64,000 bases of DNA, taken from NCBI RefSeq assembly GCF_016863175.1, contig NZ_BOOJ01000014.1, positions 124,001-188,000 of the forward strand, in the 5' to 3' direction. The notes under the pieces were generated by a model. The model did not search any database, had not been told where the DNA came from, and saw only the letters and a program-made list of their open reading frames with translations. Both the position numbers and the translations under genes were made by a program. Each line of letters opens with the position of its first letter. The first letter of the stretch is position 1. The DNA is from Paraplanobispora siamensis. Its GTDB lineage: Bacteria > Actinomycetota > Actinomycetes > Streptosporangiales > Streptosporangiaceae. Shown one piece after another: positions 52,971 to 61,388 of the stretch.

Positions 52971-54544
52971 CCGGATCCGCCGCGGTGCCACCCTCCCCGC
53001 TCTCGCCGGAGCCTCCGGTCTCCCGGGATCCTCCAGTGTCCCGGGAGCCCCCGGAGACCGGCGCCGACCTCCGCGAGCCCGCGGAGGCCGGTGCCGAGCT
53101 GCGGGAGATCGGCGACAAGGCGGGCCGGGGCCTGCGCTGGAGCCTGGCCGGGAACCTGGTGATGAAGGCCGGCTCCTTCGTGCTGAGCCTGGTGATGGCC
53201 TGGCTGCTGGCCCCGTCCGACTTCGGCGTCTTCGCCGTCGCGCTGGCCGCCACCCAGTTCGTCATGGTCGTCAAGGACCTGGGCGTGCAGGCCGCGGTGG
53301 TGCAGTGGCGGGGCAGGTTCGAGGAGATGACGCCCACGGCGACGACGCTGAGCCTGGTCTCGGCGGTCGCGCTGTACGGGGTGATCTGGGTCGGCGCGCC
53401 CGCCTTCGCGCGGGCGGCGGGGACCGAGGAGGCGGCGGGGGTGGTCCGCCTGCTCACCGCGGTCATCCTCGTCGAGGCCGTCACCGCGGTGCGCAGCGCC
53501 ACGCTGGTGCGCCGGTTCCGGCAGGACCGGCTCTCCGTGGCCATCATGGCGGGGTTCGTGGTCCAGGCGGCGGTGTCGATCACGCTGGCCGCCGGCGGCG
53601 CGGGCCCCTACAGCTTCGCCTGGGGCCAGGTCTGCTCCGCGGTGGTCACCGGGGTGCTGGTGATGGCCTTCGCGCGGCTGCCGTACCGGCTCGGCTTCGA
53701 CCGGCGGGTGGCCCGCCGGCTGTGGCGCTTCGGCCTGCCCTCCGCCGCCGGCCTCGGCCTGGAGGCGGTGCTGATGAACGTGGGCTACGTCATCGTCGGC
53801 AACGTTCTCGGCGAGGAGGAGCTCGGCCTCTTCCTGCTGGCGTTCAACGTGTCGAGCTGGGTGCCCCTGCTGATCACCAGCGCGGTGCGGTACGTGTCGC
53901 TGCCGAGCTTCTCCCGGCTGGCCGAGCACGACCCGACGGCGCTGCAGGAGGGGGTACGGCGGGCGGTCCCGCTGCTGTTCTCCTTCGTCATGCCGATCGC
54001 CGTGCTGCTGTGGGTGCTGGCCCACCAGCTCATCGGCCTGCTGTACGGGGCCGAGTGGGACCGCTCCGCCGGCGTCCTGCGCTTCCTGGCCGTCCTGATG
54101 GTCGTGCGGCTGCTGACCTCGCTCGCCTTCGACATCCTGACCTCGCTGGGGGCGACCAGGAGCACCGTGTGGCTGAACCTGGGCTGGGGCGCGGCCCTGG
54201 TGCCCGCGACGTTCGCCGGGGCCCACCTCGACGGCATCCGCGGCGCGGCGGCCGGGCACGCCCTCTCCGCGGTGGCGGTGGCCCTGCCGCTGGCGGTCCT
54301 GGCGCTGAGCAGGGTGGGCGTGCGCCTGGGGCCGATCGCCCCGGCGCTGGTACGGCCGCTGCTCGGCGGCCTGGCGGCCGGAGCGCTCACCTGGGGGCTG
54401 GCCACCGTGATCGGGGACCGTCCCCTGCTGGAGCTCGGCCTGGCGGGAGGCGCCGGGCTCATCGCCTATGTCCTGATCGTCGTGCCCGGGGAGCAACTCC
54501 GGCGGTTCGGCGCGCGTCTGAAGACGAGGAAGTCAGATGAGTAG
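52967..54544 (+). CDS. lipopolysaccharide/exopolysaccharide flippase (Wzx-like, MOP superfamily)
   Basis: 525 aa. A Pro/Glu-rich cytoplasmic N-terminus of about 45 residues precedes 12-14 membrane helices. The start of the membrane part (LAGNLVMKAGSFVLSLVMAW, then LLAPSDFGVFAVALAATQF) is the polysaccharide-export signature. It would flip undecaprenyl-linked repeat units to the outer face. Coupled by ATGA to the preceding gene and overlapping the next by 8 bases. Confidence 0.9.
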   Translation: MTGSAAVPPSPLSPEPPVSRDPPVSREPPETGADLREPAEAGAELREIGDKAGRGLRWSLAGNLVMKAGSFVLSLVMAWLLAPSDFGVFAVALAATQFVMVVKDLGVQAAVVQWRGRFEEMTPTATTLSLVSAVALYGVIWVGAPAFARAAGTEEAAGVVRLLTAVILVEAVTAVRSATLVRRFRQDRLSVAIMAGFVVQAAVSITLAAGGAGPYSFAWGQVCSAVVTGVLVMAFARLPYRLGFDRRVARRLWRFGLPSAAGLGLEAVLMNVGYVIVGNVLGEEELGLFLLAFNVSSWVPLLITSAVRYVSLPSFSRLAEHDPTALQEGVRRAVPLLFSFVMPIAVLLWVLAHQLIGLLYGAEWDRSAGVLRFLAVLMVVRLLTSLAFDILTSLGATRSTVWLNLGWGAALVPATFAGAHLDGIRGAAAGHALSAVAVALPLAVLALSRVGVRLGPIAPALVRPLLGGLAAGALTWGLATVIGDRPLLELGLAGGAGLIAYVLIVVPGEQLRRFGARLKTRKSDE

Positions 54545-55418
54545 TACCGACACGCTGGTGTCCATCGGACTGCCGGTGTACAACGGCGCGGACCGGATGG
54601 AGGGCGTGGTCCGGTCGGTCCTGGAGCAGGACCACGAGAACCTGGAACTGGTGATCTCCGACAACGCCTCCACCGACCACACCGAGGAGCTCTGCCGCGA
54701 GCTGGCCAGGCGGGACAGCCGGGTCGTCTACCACCGCCAGCGCGAGAACATCGGCGCGACGAACAACTTCATCTACGTGGGCGACGTGGCCAGGGGCGCC
54801 TACCTGCGCTGGGCGGGCGACGACGACCGGCTGGAGCCCTCGTGCATCTCGCGGTCGCTGCGCCCGTTCGCCGAGGACGAGCGGCTCATCCTGGTCACCT
54901 CCCAGACGGCCTACACCGACGCCGGGGGCGTCACCCGGACGATGCCCTACACCGGCACCGGGCTGGGATCCGACGACCCGGTCACGCGCATGGCGGAGAT
55001 GATGCGGCTGCACACCCAGACCTACCTCCTGCTCGACCCGCTGTACGGCGTGATCAGGCGTGCGCTGCTGACCCGCATCCCGCGCCGCAACATGCTCCGC
55101 GAGGACGAGGTCCTCGCGATCAAGCTCGCGCTGGCCGGGCCGTGGAGCCACGTGCCGGAGATCCTCTCGCACCGCAACGTCCACCACCGGCGGCTGTCCG
55201 CGCTGGTCCCGCACCTGGAGGTGCCCCGCTGGACGGCGCGTTTCGCCACCACGCTCCAGTACCGCGAGGTCCTGCAGTGGCTGCCCGAGGCCGGCCTGGG
55301 CCCGCGGGACCTGCGGCGGGCCCGTGCCGTCGTCCTGAGCATGTACGTGCGCCGCCAGCGGGGTGTCGTCGCACGTCGGGGGCGCAAGGCCCTGCGGCTG
55401 GCCACCGGCCGCCGCTGA
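54537..55418 (+). CDS. glycosyltransferase family 2
   Basis: 293 aa. GT-A fold: VSIGLPVYNGADRMEGVVRS, VISDNASTDHTEELCRELAR, and the DxD-like WAGDDDRLEP. No membrane segment other than a basic C-terminus. It would add a sugar to the lipid-linked repeat. Last gene of the coupled run that began at 46957; a 100-base gap follows. Confidence 0.9.
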   Translation: MSSTDTLVSIGLPVYNGADRMEGVVRSVLEQDHENLELVISDNASTDHTEELCRELARRDSRVVYHRQRENIGATNNFIYVGDVARGAYLRWAGDDDRLEPSCISRSLRPFAEDERLILVTSQTAYTDAGGVTRTMPYTGTGLGSDDPVTRMAEMMRLHTQTYLLLDPLYGVIRRALLTRIPRRNMLREDEVLAIKLALAGPWSHVPEILSHRNVHHRRLSALVPHLEVPRWTARFATTLQYREVLQWLPEAGLGPRDLRRARAVVLSMYVRRQRGVVARRGRKALRLATGRR

Positions 55419-55518
55419 ACCGGATGTAACGGACACCCCCCCGGATTCCGATGGCCAGCATGAGAGGGGCTGCGGTTCGCCGACGCCCTGACGCGGAGGA
55501 AAAGGGACGACAGATCGA

Positions 55519-56514
55519 ATGGATTTCTGGAAGATCGTAATCGGCCTTTTCCTACGAAGAACGGTGGGACCACCGCTGGTGCTCCTGTCGGTGCTCGTGG
55601 GCGCGCTCGCCTTCCTCCTGGTGCCGCCGACCTACAGTTCCAGCGCTTTCATGGTGCTGACCATGTCGGCGCAGGGCTCGACACTCTCCCAGGACCCGGC
55701 CAAGCCGAACGGGCTGAGCAACCCCCTGCTGGAGTTCAACGACGGACTCAAGACCACCTCCGCGATCCTCATCCAGGCCGTCGGCGCCCCGGACGTGCTC
55801 GCGCAGCTCGGGGTGCCGGAGGACGGGTCGATCGAGGTCACGATCGACGACGGCAGGACCAACCCCGACATCCTCGACATCAGCGGGCCGTACGTCTACG
55901 TGAAGGCCCAGGGCGGTTCCGCGGCCGAGGTCCGGGGGCTGGTGGCCAAGGTGCAGAAGCGGGTCGTCGACGAGCTGACGCGCAGGCAGAAGGAGCTCAG
56001 GGCGCCGCCCATCACCTACATCACGGTCGCCGACGTCGTCCCGCCGACCACGCCCGAGGAGGACACCGGCGACAAGGTGCAGTTCGCCGGCCTCGGGTTC
56101 GTCCTGACGCTGGCGGGCTCGATGTCCACCGCCTACTTCCTGATCCGCCGGCGCGCGCTCAGGGGCCCGCGGACGGCGCCGGAGGGGGCTGAGACGCCGC
56201 GGGAGGCCGCGGCGGAAGGGGCCCCGGCCGAGGACTCCGGGGAGGCCGAGTCATCCGCGTCACCCGCGCGGGAGCCGTCGGAGACGGGGCCACCGGAGAA
56301 AGGACCTCCGGAGGAGGTCCCGGAGCGGGATCCCGGGGAGGACCGGCCGGATGAGGAGACCACGCAGGAGCGGCGCCGGGAGGTCCCCGTCCCCCGGATG
56401 CTGACCGAGAACGACGACACGCAGGTGTTCATGGTGGTGAAGACCTACGGCTACCCGCGGGGCCGGGCGGGCAACGGGGACGGCACCGACGGGGGACGGG
56501 GCAGGGGGGGCTGA
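55519..56514 (+). CDS. Wzz-like chain-length determinant protein (paralogue 1)
   Basis: 331 aa. MDFWKIVIGLFLRRTVGPPL, then a first membrane helix, an extracytoplasmic alpha/beta domain (about 35-180) and a second helix (VQFAGLGFVLTLAGSMSTAY). A disordered Pro/Glu-rich tail of about 120 residues follows. No Walker motif, so it is not fused to a tyrosine kinase. It probably regulates polymer length with the Wzy-like protein. AGGAAAAGGGACG precedes the ATG. Confidence 0.82.
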   Translation: MDFWKIVIGLFLRRTVGPPLVLLSVLVGALAFLLVPPTYSSSAFMVLTMSAQGSTLSQDPAKPNGLSNPLLEFNDGLKTTSAILIQAVGAPDVLAQLGVPEDGSIEVTIDDGRTNPDILDISGPYVYVKAQGGSAAEVRGLVAKVQKRVVDELTRRQKELRAPPITYITVADVVPPTTPEEDTGDKVQFAGLGFVLTLAGSMSTAYFLIRRRALRGPRTAPEGAETPREAAAEGAPAEDSGEAESSASPAREPSETGPPEKGPPEEVPERDPGEDRPDEETTQERRREVPVPRMLTENDDTQVFMVVKTYGYPRGRAGNGDGTDGGRGRGG

Positions 56515-57381
56515 TCAGCCCCCGGCGACCCGCAGGCAGCGCTCGATCGCGGCCCGCCGTACGTCGGGAGGGGTGTCGGAGTGGGAAGAGATCATCACGC
56601 CGATCGGGTCGGGGCCGAGCCGGTCGGCGAAGGCGGCGGCCGACTCGTGGTCGAGCGGCGTCCGCTCGTACCAGTTGTGGCAGGCCGGCGGGCTGGGGGC
56701 GGGCGGGGTCTGCAGGGCCTCGTCCGCGAAGACCCCGTAGACGATGAACTCCGAGATGTGCAGCTGGGAGGTGAAGGCGTCCAGCCAGCTGCGGCCGGTC
56801 GTCTCGCTGATCCGGGCCTGCATCGCCCGCACGACCGCCGGGTCCCAGAACACCAGCGGGCCCACGTAGTCGGGCAGCGGGGGCGGCGGGGCGGCGGGCA
56901 GGCCCAGCAGGTCCCTAGCGACCTGGTGCCACAGGACGTGCCGCTCCATCTCGGCGGTCACCGCCTCGTCCTCGCGCATCAGCGAGAGCCTGCCGTCCAC
57001 CTTGAACCGCTCGGTGTCGACCGGCCGCACCAGCACCGCGTCGGAGTCGGCCAGCAGCATGACGTCGGCGTCGATCGTCCCGGCCGCGGCGATCTTGGCG
57101 GCCTGCTGCATGACCCAGCCGCGGACCGGCGGCCAGGGACGCGCGGCGTTGACCCACACTCCGCCGGGCATGCGCCAGTAACGGCGCGGGATCAGCTCGG
57201 GGTGCGTCCAGATGCGGCAGCGCCGGCCGGCGTACCGGGCGAAGGTGGACCTGTGCGCCGCCGGGACGATCACATGGTGCACGGTGTCGTCGGAGGTGTG
57301 CTCCAGAACCGAGCGGTGCAGCTGTGCGAAGAGCTCCGCGTCCGGCCTCCAGCTGGGTGTGATCACAGCCAGTTCGGTCAT
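56515..57381 (-). CDS. DUF6492-type glycosyltransferase-like protein
   Basis: 288 aa from the ATG at 57381; GTG 57396 is in frame. MTELAVITPSWRPDAELFAQ, HTSDDTVHHVIVPAAHRSTF, then IDADVMLLADSDAVLVRPVD (DxD-type site) and WVMQQAAKIAAAG, fit the DUF6492 family of putative glycosyltransferases. Located between the two Wzz-like genes on the opposite strand and stop-to-stop with the first. Confidence 0.75.
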   Translation of the reverse strand: MTELAVITPSWRPDAELFAQLHRSVLEHTSDDTVHHVIVPAAHRSTFARYAGRRCRIWTHPELIPRRYWRMPGGVWVNAARPWPPVRGWVMQQAAKIAAAGTIDADVMLLADSDAVLVRPVDTERFKVDGRLSLMREDEAVTAEMERHVLWHQVARDLLGLPAAPPPPLPDYVGPLVFWDPAVVRAMQARISETTGRSWLDAFTSQLHISEFIVYGVFADEALQTPPAPSPPACHNWYERTPLDHESAAAFADRLGPDPIGVMISSHSDTPPDVRRAAIERCLRVAGG

Positions 57382-57437
57382 GCCCAGCGTCTCCACTCCT
57401 GCGGCGTCCGGTGACGGCGGGGGCCGGTCTCCGACGC

Positions 57438-57473
57438 GGTCGGGTCAGGGGTCGGGTCAGGGGTCGGTTCAGG
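57438..57473. repeat. 12-bp triple tandem repeat
   Basis: GGTCGGGTCAGG at 57438-57449, 57450-57461 and 57462-57473 (one change), in the gap between divergent genes starting at 57381 and 57548. Function unknown. Confidence 0.65.
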
Positions 57474-57547
57474 GGAAATCGAGCTCCGGCGTAACACAAC
57501 CACGGAGTCCGAGCGATTGCCAAGGGGAGGCTCGGGGAGGGGCGCTC

Positions 57548-58297
57548 ATGGATTTCTGGCGGACGGCGGTGGTCGTCTTCCGGAGGTGGTACGTCACCTT
57601 CCCCGCGTTCCTGCTGGGCCTGGCCGCCGCCTACGGCGCCTACCTGACGGTGCCGACCACCTACACCTCCTACGCGGTCGTGGTCGTGACCATCCCGACC
57701 ACGGGTAACGGCGTCTCCGGCGACCCGGAGCAGCCGCTGCTGTACACCAACCCGCTGGCGAACTTCGACCACGGGCTCAGCATGACCGCCGGCCTGCTGA
57801 TCCAGGCGCTGAGCGCCCCGGGGGTGGCGGCCGAGCTCGGCCTGGACCCCTCGGGCCCGACGGGGTACAAGGTGAGCAACGGCGCCAGCAACCCCGAGCT
57901 GCTGATCAGCGGCCCCTTCGTGTTCATCGAGGGGGAGAGCACCTCGCCGCAGGCCGCGCAGGACGTCATCAGGAAGGTGATGGAGCGGGCGAGGGTCGAG
58001 CTGGTCGAGCGGCAGGACGTCGTGGGAGCGCCGCGGAGCACCTACCTGACCATGACCGACGTGGTGAAGCCGACGCCGCCGGAGGCCAAGCGGGGCAGCA
58101 AGCTGCGGGCCGCCGGGGCCGCGCTGGGCGTCGCCACGGTCCTCAGCCTGTGCGCCGCGTTCGCCGCCGAGAGCTTCGCGACCGCCCGCGCGGAGCGGGC
58201 CCGCCGCCGCGAGGACGGCGAGGACGGCGAGGACGGCGCCGTGCCGCACGGGTCCCCCTCCGAGCCCGCCGGACGTGAACCGGCCGGGCGGCGCTGA
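57548..58297 (+). CDS. Wzz-like chain-length determinant protein (paralogue 2)
   Basis: 249 aa from the ATG at 57548 behind GGGGAGGGG. It begins MDFWRTAVVVFRRWYVTFPA and has the same layout as the protein at 55519: helix, extracytoplasmic domain with the LLIQALSAPGVAAELGL segment, second helix (AAGAALGVATVLSLCAAFAA), and a short charged tail. No kinase domain. It is followed after five bases by the Wzy-like gene. Confidence 0.82.
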   Translation: MDFWRTAVVVFRRWYVTFPAFLLGLAAAYGAYLTVPTTYTSYAVVVVTIPTTGNGVSGDPEQPLLYTNPLANFDHGLSMTAGLLIQALSAPGVAAELGLDPSGPTGYKVSNGASNPELLISGPFVFIEGESTSPQAAQDVIRKVMERARVELVERQDVVGAPRSTYLTMTDVVKPTPPEAKRGSKLRAAGAALGVATVLSLCAAFAAESFATARAERARRREDGEDGEDGAVPHGSPSEPAGREPAGRR

Positions 58298-58302
58298 CGA
58301 CG

Positions 58303-59898
58303 ATGGCGACCGGACGGGGGACGACGCGCGGCCCGGAACCCGCCGTGCCCGGATCGGCCCCAGGCGCGAAGGAGGCGGCCGTATCCGGATCGGCCCGGGG
58401 CACGGAGGAGGCGACCGGGCCCGGGCCGGGTGTCAGGAAGGGCCCGGAGGCGTGGAGGGCGGCCGTGGAGGCTCCGCGCGAGGGCGCGGGGTGGCGGGGC
58501 CGTCTGATGGCGCTGGGGCGGCGGGAGCCGTCCTTCCGGCCGCGTGTCGACCCGCTGGCCGAGCCGCGCCTGCGGCAGCGCGCCGACGCCGCCACGCTGG
58601 TCGCGCTGTTCGTCGTCGCGCAGCTGGTGATCCCGGCCCGGCTGGTCCTGCGCGGCCTGCCGATCTCCCTGACACCGGCCGACCTGCTGGGCCTGTTCCT
58701 GCTGCTGTGCTGGCTGTGCGCGCACTTCACCACCACCCTCGGCGCCGCGAAGGGACGGCTGCCGATCAGGACCGCGCTGTTCGTCTACGGCGTCGGGCAT
58801 CTGATCATCTACGGCTACACCACGCTGTCCTACCTGCCCAAGGACGAGCTCAACCTGGCCGACCACTCCGCGGTGCTGATCGCCGCCAACCTGGGGGTGG
58901 CGCTGGCGGTCTGCGACGGGGTCCGCGGGCGCGGGCGCCTGGACCTGGTGCTCAAGACCGTGGTGGTCTCCGGGGCGGTCATCTCCGTGATCGGGGGCCT
59001 GCAGTTCGTCTTCGGCCTGGACCTGACGAGGTACATGGTCCTGCCCGGCCTGCGTCCCACCGGCGTCGAGGGCGTCGAGGCCGTGCTCGGCAGATCCGAC
59101 TTCAACCGGGTGGCCTCGACGATGGGCCATCCCATCGAGTTCGGCGTGGTGTGCTCGATGCTCCTGCCCATCGCCGCGCACTACGGCTTCCACGCCCGCG
59201 ACCGCGGGCAGCCCGCGGGACGCTGGTGGCTGTGCACCGGGCTGATCGCCGGCGGCCTGATGTTCTCGGTGTCGCGCTCGGCGGTGCTGGGCGTGGCGAG
59301 CGTGGCGCTGGTGCTGTTCCTCGGCTGGCCGCACCGGCGGCGCCTGCAGGCGATGGCGGCCACCGTGGTCTTCCTCGTCGGGATCAAGGTCCTGGTCCCC
59401 GGCCTGCTCGGCACGCTGTTCAACCTGTTCGCCACCATCGGCTCCGACGACAGCGTCCGCTTCCGCACCCACGACTACTCCTGGGCCCTGGCCGAGATCG
59501 GCAGGCGCCCGCTGCTGGGCCGCGGGGTCGGCACCTGGTACGCGCCCAAGCACCAGGTCTTCGACAACCAGTACCTCCTGACGCTGGTGGAGGCGGGAGC
59601 CCTCGGCCTGGCGCTGTTCGTCGGCATCGCGCTGTGCGGCATGACCGTGGCGCTCATGATCCGCGCCCGCAGCACGGACGCCCGCGACCGCAACCTCGCC
59701 CTGACGCTGACCGGCTGCCTGCTGGTCCCCCTGGTCTGCGCGGCCACGTTCGACCTGCTGTCCTATCCGGGGGTCACCGCCCTGATGTTCCTGCTCGTCG
59801 GCGCGGTGGGCGCCCTGCTGCGGGCGACCCGGGACGAGTCCCTCCCCCCGCCCGCTCAGCCGCAGGGCAGGGGTGCCACCGTCGAGGTGATGCGGTAG
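58303..59898 (+). CDS. O-antigen ligase/Wzy-like polymerase
   Basis: 531 aa. A disordered Gly/Pro-rich N-terminus of about 90 residues, then 11-12 membrane helices. The large periplasmic loop contains RSDFNRVASTMGHPIEFGVV; the segment GLMFSVSRSAVLGVASVALV and the late RFRTHDYSWALAEIGRRPLL, then GRGVGTWY, match the Wzy_C/O-antigen ligase family. It would polymerise or ligate flipped repeat units. Its 3' end overlaps the convergent lipoprotein gene by 43 bases. Confidence 0.85.
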   Translation: MATGRGTTRGPEPAVPGSAPGAKEAAVSGSARGTEEATGPGPGVRKGPEAWRAAVEAPREGAGWRGRLMALGRREPSFRPRVDPLAEPRLRQRADAATLVALFVVAQLVIPARLVLRGLPISLTPADLLGLFLLLCWLCAHFTTTLGAAKGRLPIRTALFVYGVGHLIIYGYTTLSYLPKDELNLADHSAVLIAANLGVALAVCDGVRGRGRLDLVLKTVVVSGAVISVIGGLQFVFGLDLTRYMVLPGLRPTGVEGVEAVLGRSDFNRVASTMGHPIEFGVVCSMLLPIAAHYGFHARDRGQPAGRWWLCTGLIAGGLMFSVSRSAVLGVASVALVLFLGWPHRRRLQAMAATVVFLVGIKVLVPGLLGTLFNLFATIGSDDSVRFRTHDYSWALAEIGRRPLLGRGVGTWYAPKHQVFDNQYLLTLVEAGALGLALFVGIALCGMTVALMIRARSTDARDRNLALTLTGCLLVPLVCAATFDLLSYPGVTALMFLLVGAVGALLRATRDESLPPPAQPQGRGATVEVMR

Positions 59899-60827
59899 TC
59901 CTCGTCGATGGTGACCAGCTTGTTGCCGGAGAAGTCGACGCCGGCGCAGTCGACCACCAGCGGGCCGTACTCCCAGGACTTGTCCACCACGCTGTTGTCC
60001 CGCATGACCTTCCTCCCGCGGGCGTGCAGCAGGCGCATGCTGTAGGTGCCGCCCATCACCAGGTTCTCGGTCACCTCCACATCCACCGTGCCGGTGTCGA
60101 CCAGGAAGATCGGCGAGGTGACGTCCTCGGCCTGCCGCTGGTCGAAGGTGTTGTGGTGGACCACCAGCCCCCTGCCCGCGCCGATGGTCTGGATGCCGTC
60201 GCCGTGGTCGCCGGGGTTGGAGCACAGCAGCACGTACGAGTCCTCGATGCGCACGTTGTCGCCGGAGACGCTGAAGCCGTCGCCGTGGCCGCGGACGTGC
60301 ACGCGCCTGGCGGTGAAATCCGTCGTCTGGATGCCGGGCGCGGTCAGGCAGCCCTTCTCCGGGCCGACGGTGGAGTCGGTGATGGTGAAGGAGTAGCCCT
60401 CGCCGTCGTACCAGTCCTGCACGCCGCCGTCGATCCGGCTGTTCCTGATGACGACGTCGTCGGCGGTGATCAGCAGGTCGCCGGGGATGTGCACGCCGTC
60501 CAGGACTCTTCCGTCCTTGGTCACGCGGTAGGCCTCGCCGTGGAAGTTCAGCTTCAGCCTGCGCAGCTCCGTGCCGGGCGGCACCCCCGTGCACGCCGGG
60601 GTCGGATGGTCGGGGCAGCCCTCGGGGCCGGTGGTCTGCGCCGGCGGGCCCGTGGGCGAGGCGGGCGCGGACGGCGTGCCCCGCGGTCCCGTTCCCCGCG
60701 TCCCCTTTCCCGGAGCCCCGGTGGGGGACGGCGGGCCGGCCTGCTCGGAGGCGGGCGGGGTGCAGGCCGCCAGCGGCAGGACCAGGCACAGCAGGAGGGC
60801 GGCCACGAGGCGCGGCAGGTGTCGCAT
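59856..60827 (-). CDS. secreted right-handed beta-helix lipoprotein
   Basis: 323 aa. A lipoprotein signal with lipobox LAAC at about residue 22, then a Pro/Gly/Thr linker to about 75, then parallel beta-helix repeats rich in N-x-R/D patterns (VVIRNSRIDGG, ITDSTVGPEKGC, NVRIEDSYVLLC, LVVHHNTFDQR, VEVTENLVMGG). The fold is shared by pectate lyases, polysaccharide lyases and C5-epimerases. Its place in the glycan cluster suggests that it trims, modifies or binds the exported polymer. No defined catalytic triad is assignable. Confidence 0.82.
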   Translation of the reverse strand: MRHLPRLVAALLLCLVLPLAACTPPASEQAGPPSPTGAPGKGTRGTGPRGTPSAPASPTGPPAQTTGPEGCPDHPTPACTGVPPGTELRRLKLNFHGEAYRVTKDGRVLDGVHIPGDLLITADDVVIRNSRIDGGVQDWYDGEGYSFTITDSTVGPEKGCLTAPGIQTTDFTARRVHVRGHGDGFSVSGDNVRIEDSYVLLCSNPGDHGDGIQTIGAGRGLVVHHNTFDQRQAEDVTSPIFLVDTGTVDVEVTENLVMGGTYSMRLLHARGRKVMRDNSVVDKSWEYGPLVVDCAGVDFSGNKLVTIDEDYRITSTVAPLPCG

Positions 60828-60833
60828 CGCCGG

Positions 60834-61388
60834 TTACCCCGTCGTCCGGAGCCGCTCGCGGAGTCGCGACCACGATCCGGCGGCCAGGTCGCGCTCGCTG
60901 ATCGCGGACACCGGCAGCGGCCAGTCGATCTTTAGTTCGGGATCGTCGTAACGGACGGACAGGTCCTCGGCGGGGTCGTGCTCCCGGTCGATGCGGTAGC
61001 AGACGTCGGTCTGCCCGGTCAGGGCCTGGAACCCGTGCAGCAGCCCCGGCGGGACGTAGAGGGTCAGGAAGTCGGTGTCGTCGAGCACCACGGACATCTG
61101 CCGCCCGAAGGTGGGCGAGTGCGGCCGCGCGTCGACGAGCACGTCGTGCACCGCCCCCCGCGCGCACCTGACCAGCTTGGCCTCCCCCCGTCCCGACCGG
61201 CCGTGCATGCCGCGGACGGTGCCCTGCCGGGAGCGCGACTGGCTGTCCTGGATGAACAGGGAGGCGTCCAGACCGTGCTCCGCCGCGACCGCCGCGTCGA
61301 AGGTCCGGGTGAACAGGCCGCGGTCATCCCGGTGGGGGGTCGGCACGAACAGCAGCACCCCGTCGAGCGCGGCCCGTTCAACTCTCAT
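60834..61388 (-). CDS. dTDP-4-dehydrorhamnose 3,5-epimerase-like protein (second copy)
   Basis: 184 aa from the ATG at 61388, overlapping the upstream gene by four bases. GTVRGMHGRSGRGEAKLVRC, then GAVHDVLVDARPHSPTFGRQ and LYVPPGLLHGFQALTGQTDV, CYRID, with KIDWP near the end, are the RmlC/cupin pattern. It differs from the copy at 45954 (shorter, RGMHGR instead of RGVHFA), so the two probably act on different sugars or on positions 3 and 5 separately. Confidence 0.86.
   Translation of the reverse strand: MRVERAALDGVLLFVPTPHRDDRGLFTRTFDAAVAAEHGLDASLFIQDSQSRSRQGTVRGMHGRSGRGEAKLVRCARGAVHDVLVDARPHSPTFGRQMSVVLDDTDFLTLYVPPGLLHGFQALTGQTDVCYRIDREHDPAEDLSVRYDDPELKIDWPLPVSAISERDLAAGSWSRLRERLRTTG

Noticed and set aside
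58042-61167. A 1041-codon minus-strand frame across the Wzy and lipoprotein genes
   Set aside because: Only the real genes have membrane helices, lipobox and beta-helix repeats; this frame has none and is low-complexity.
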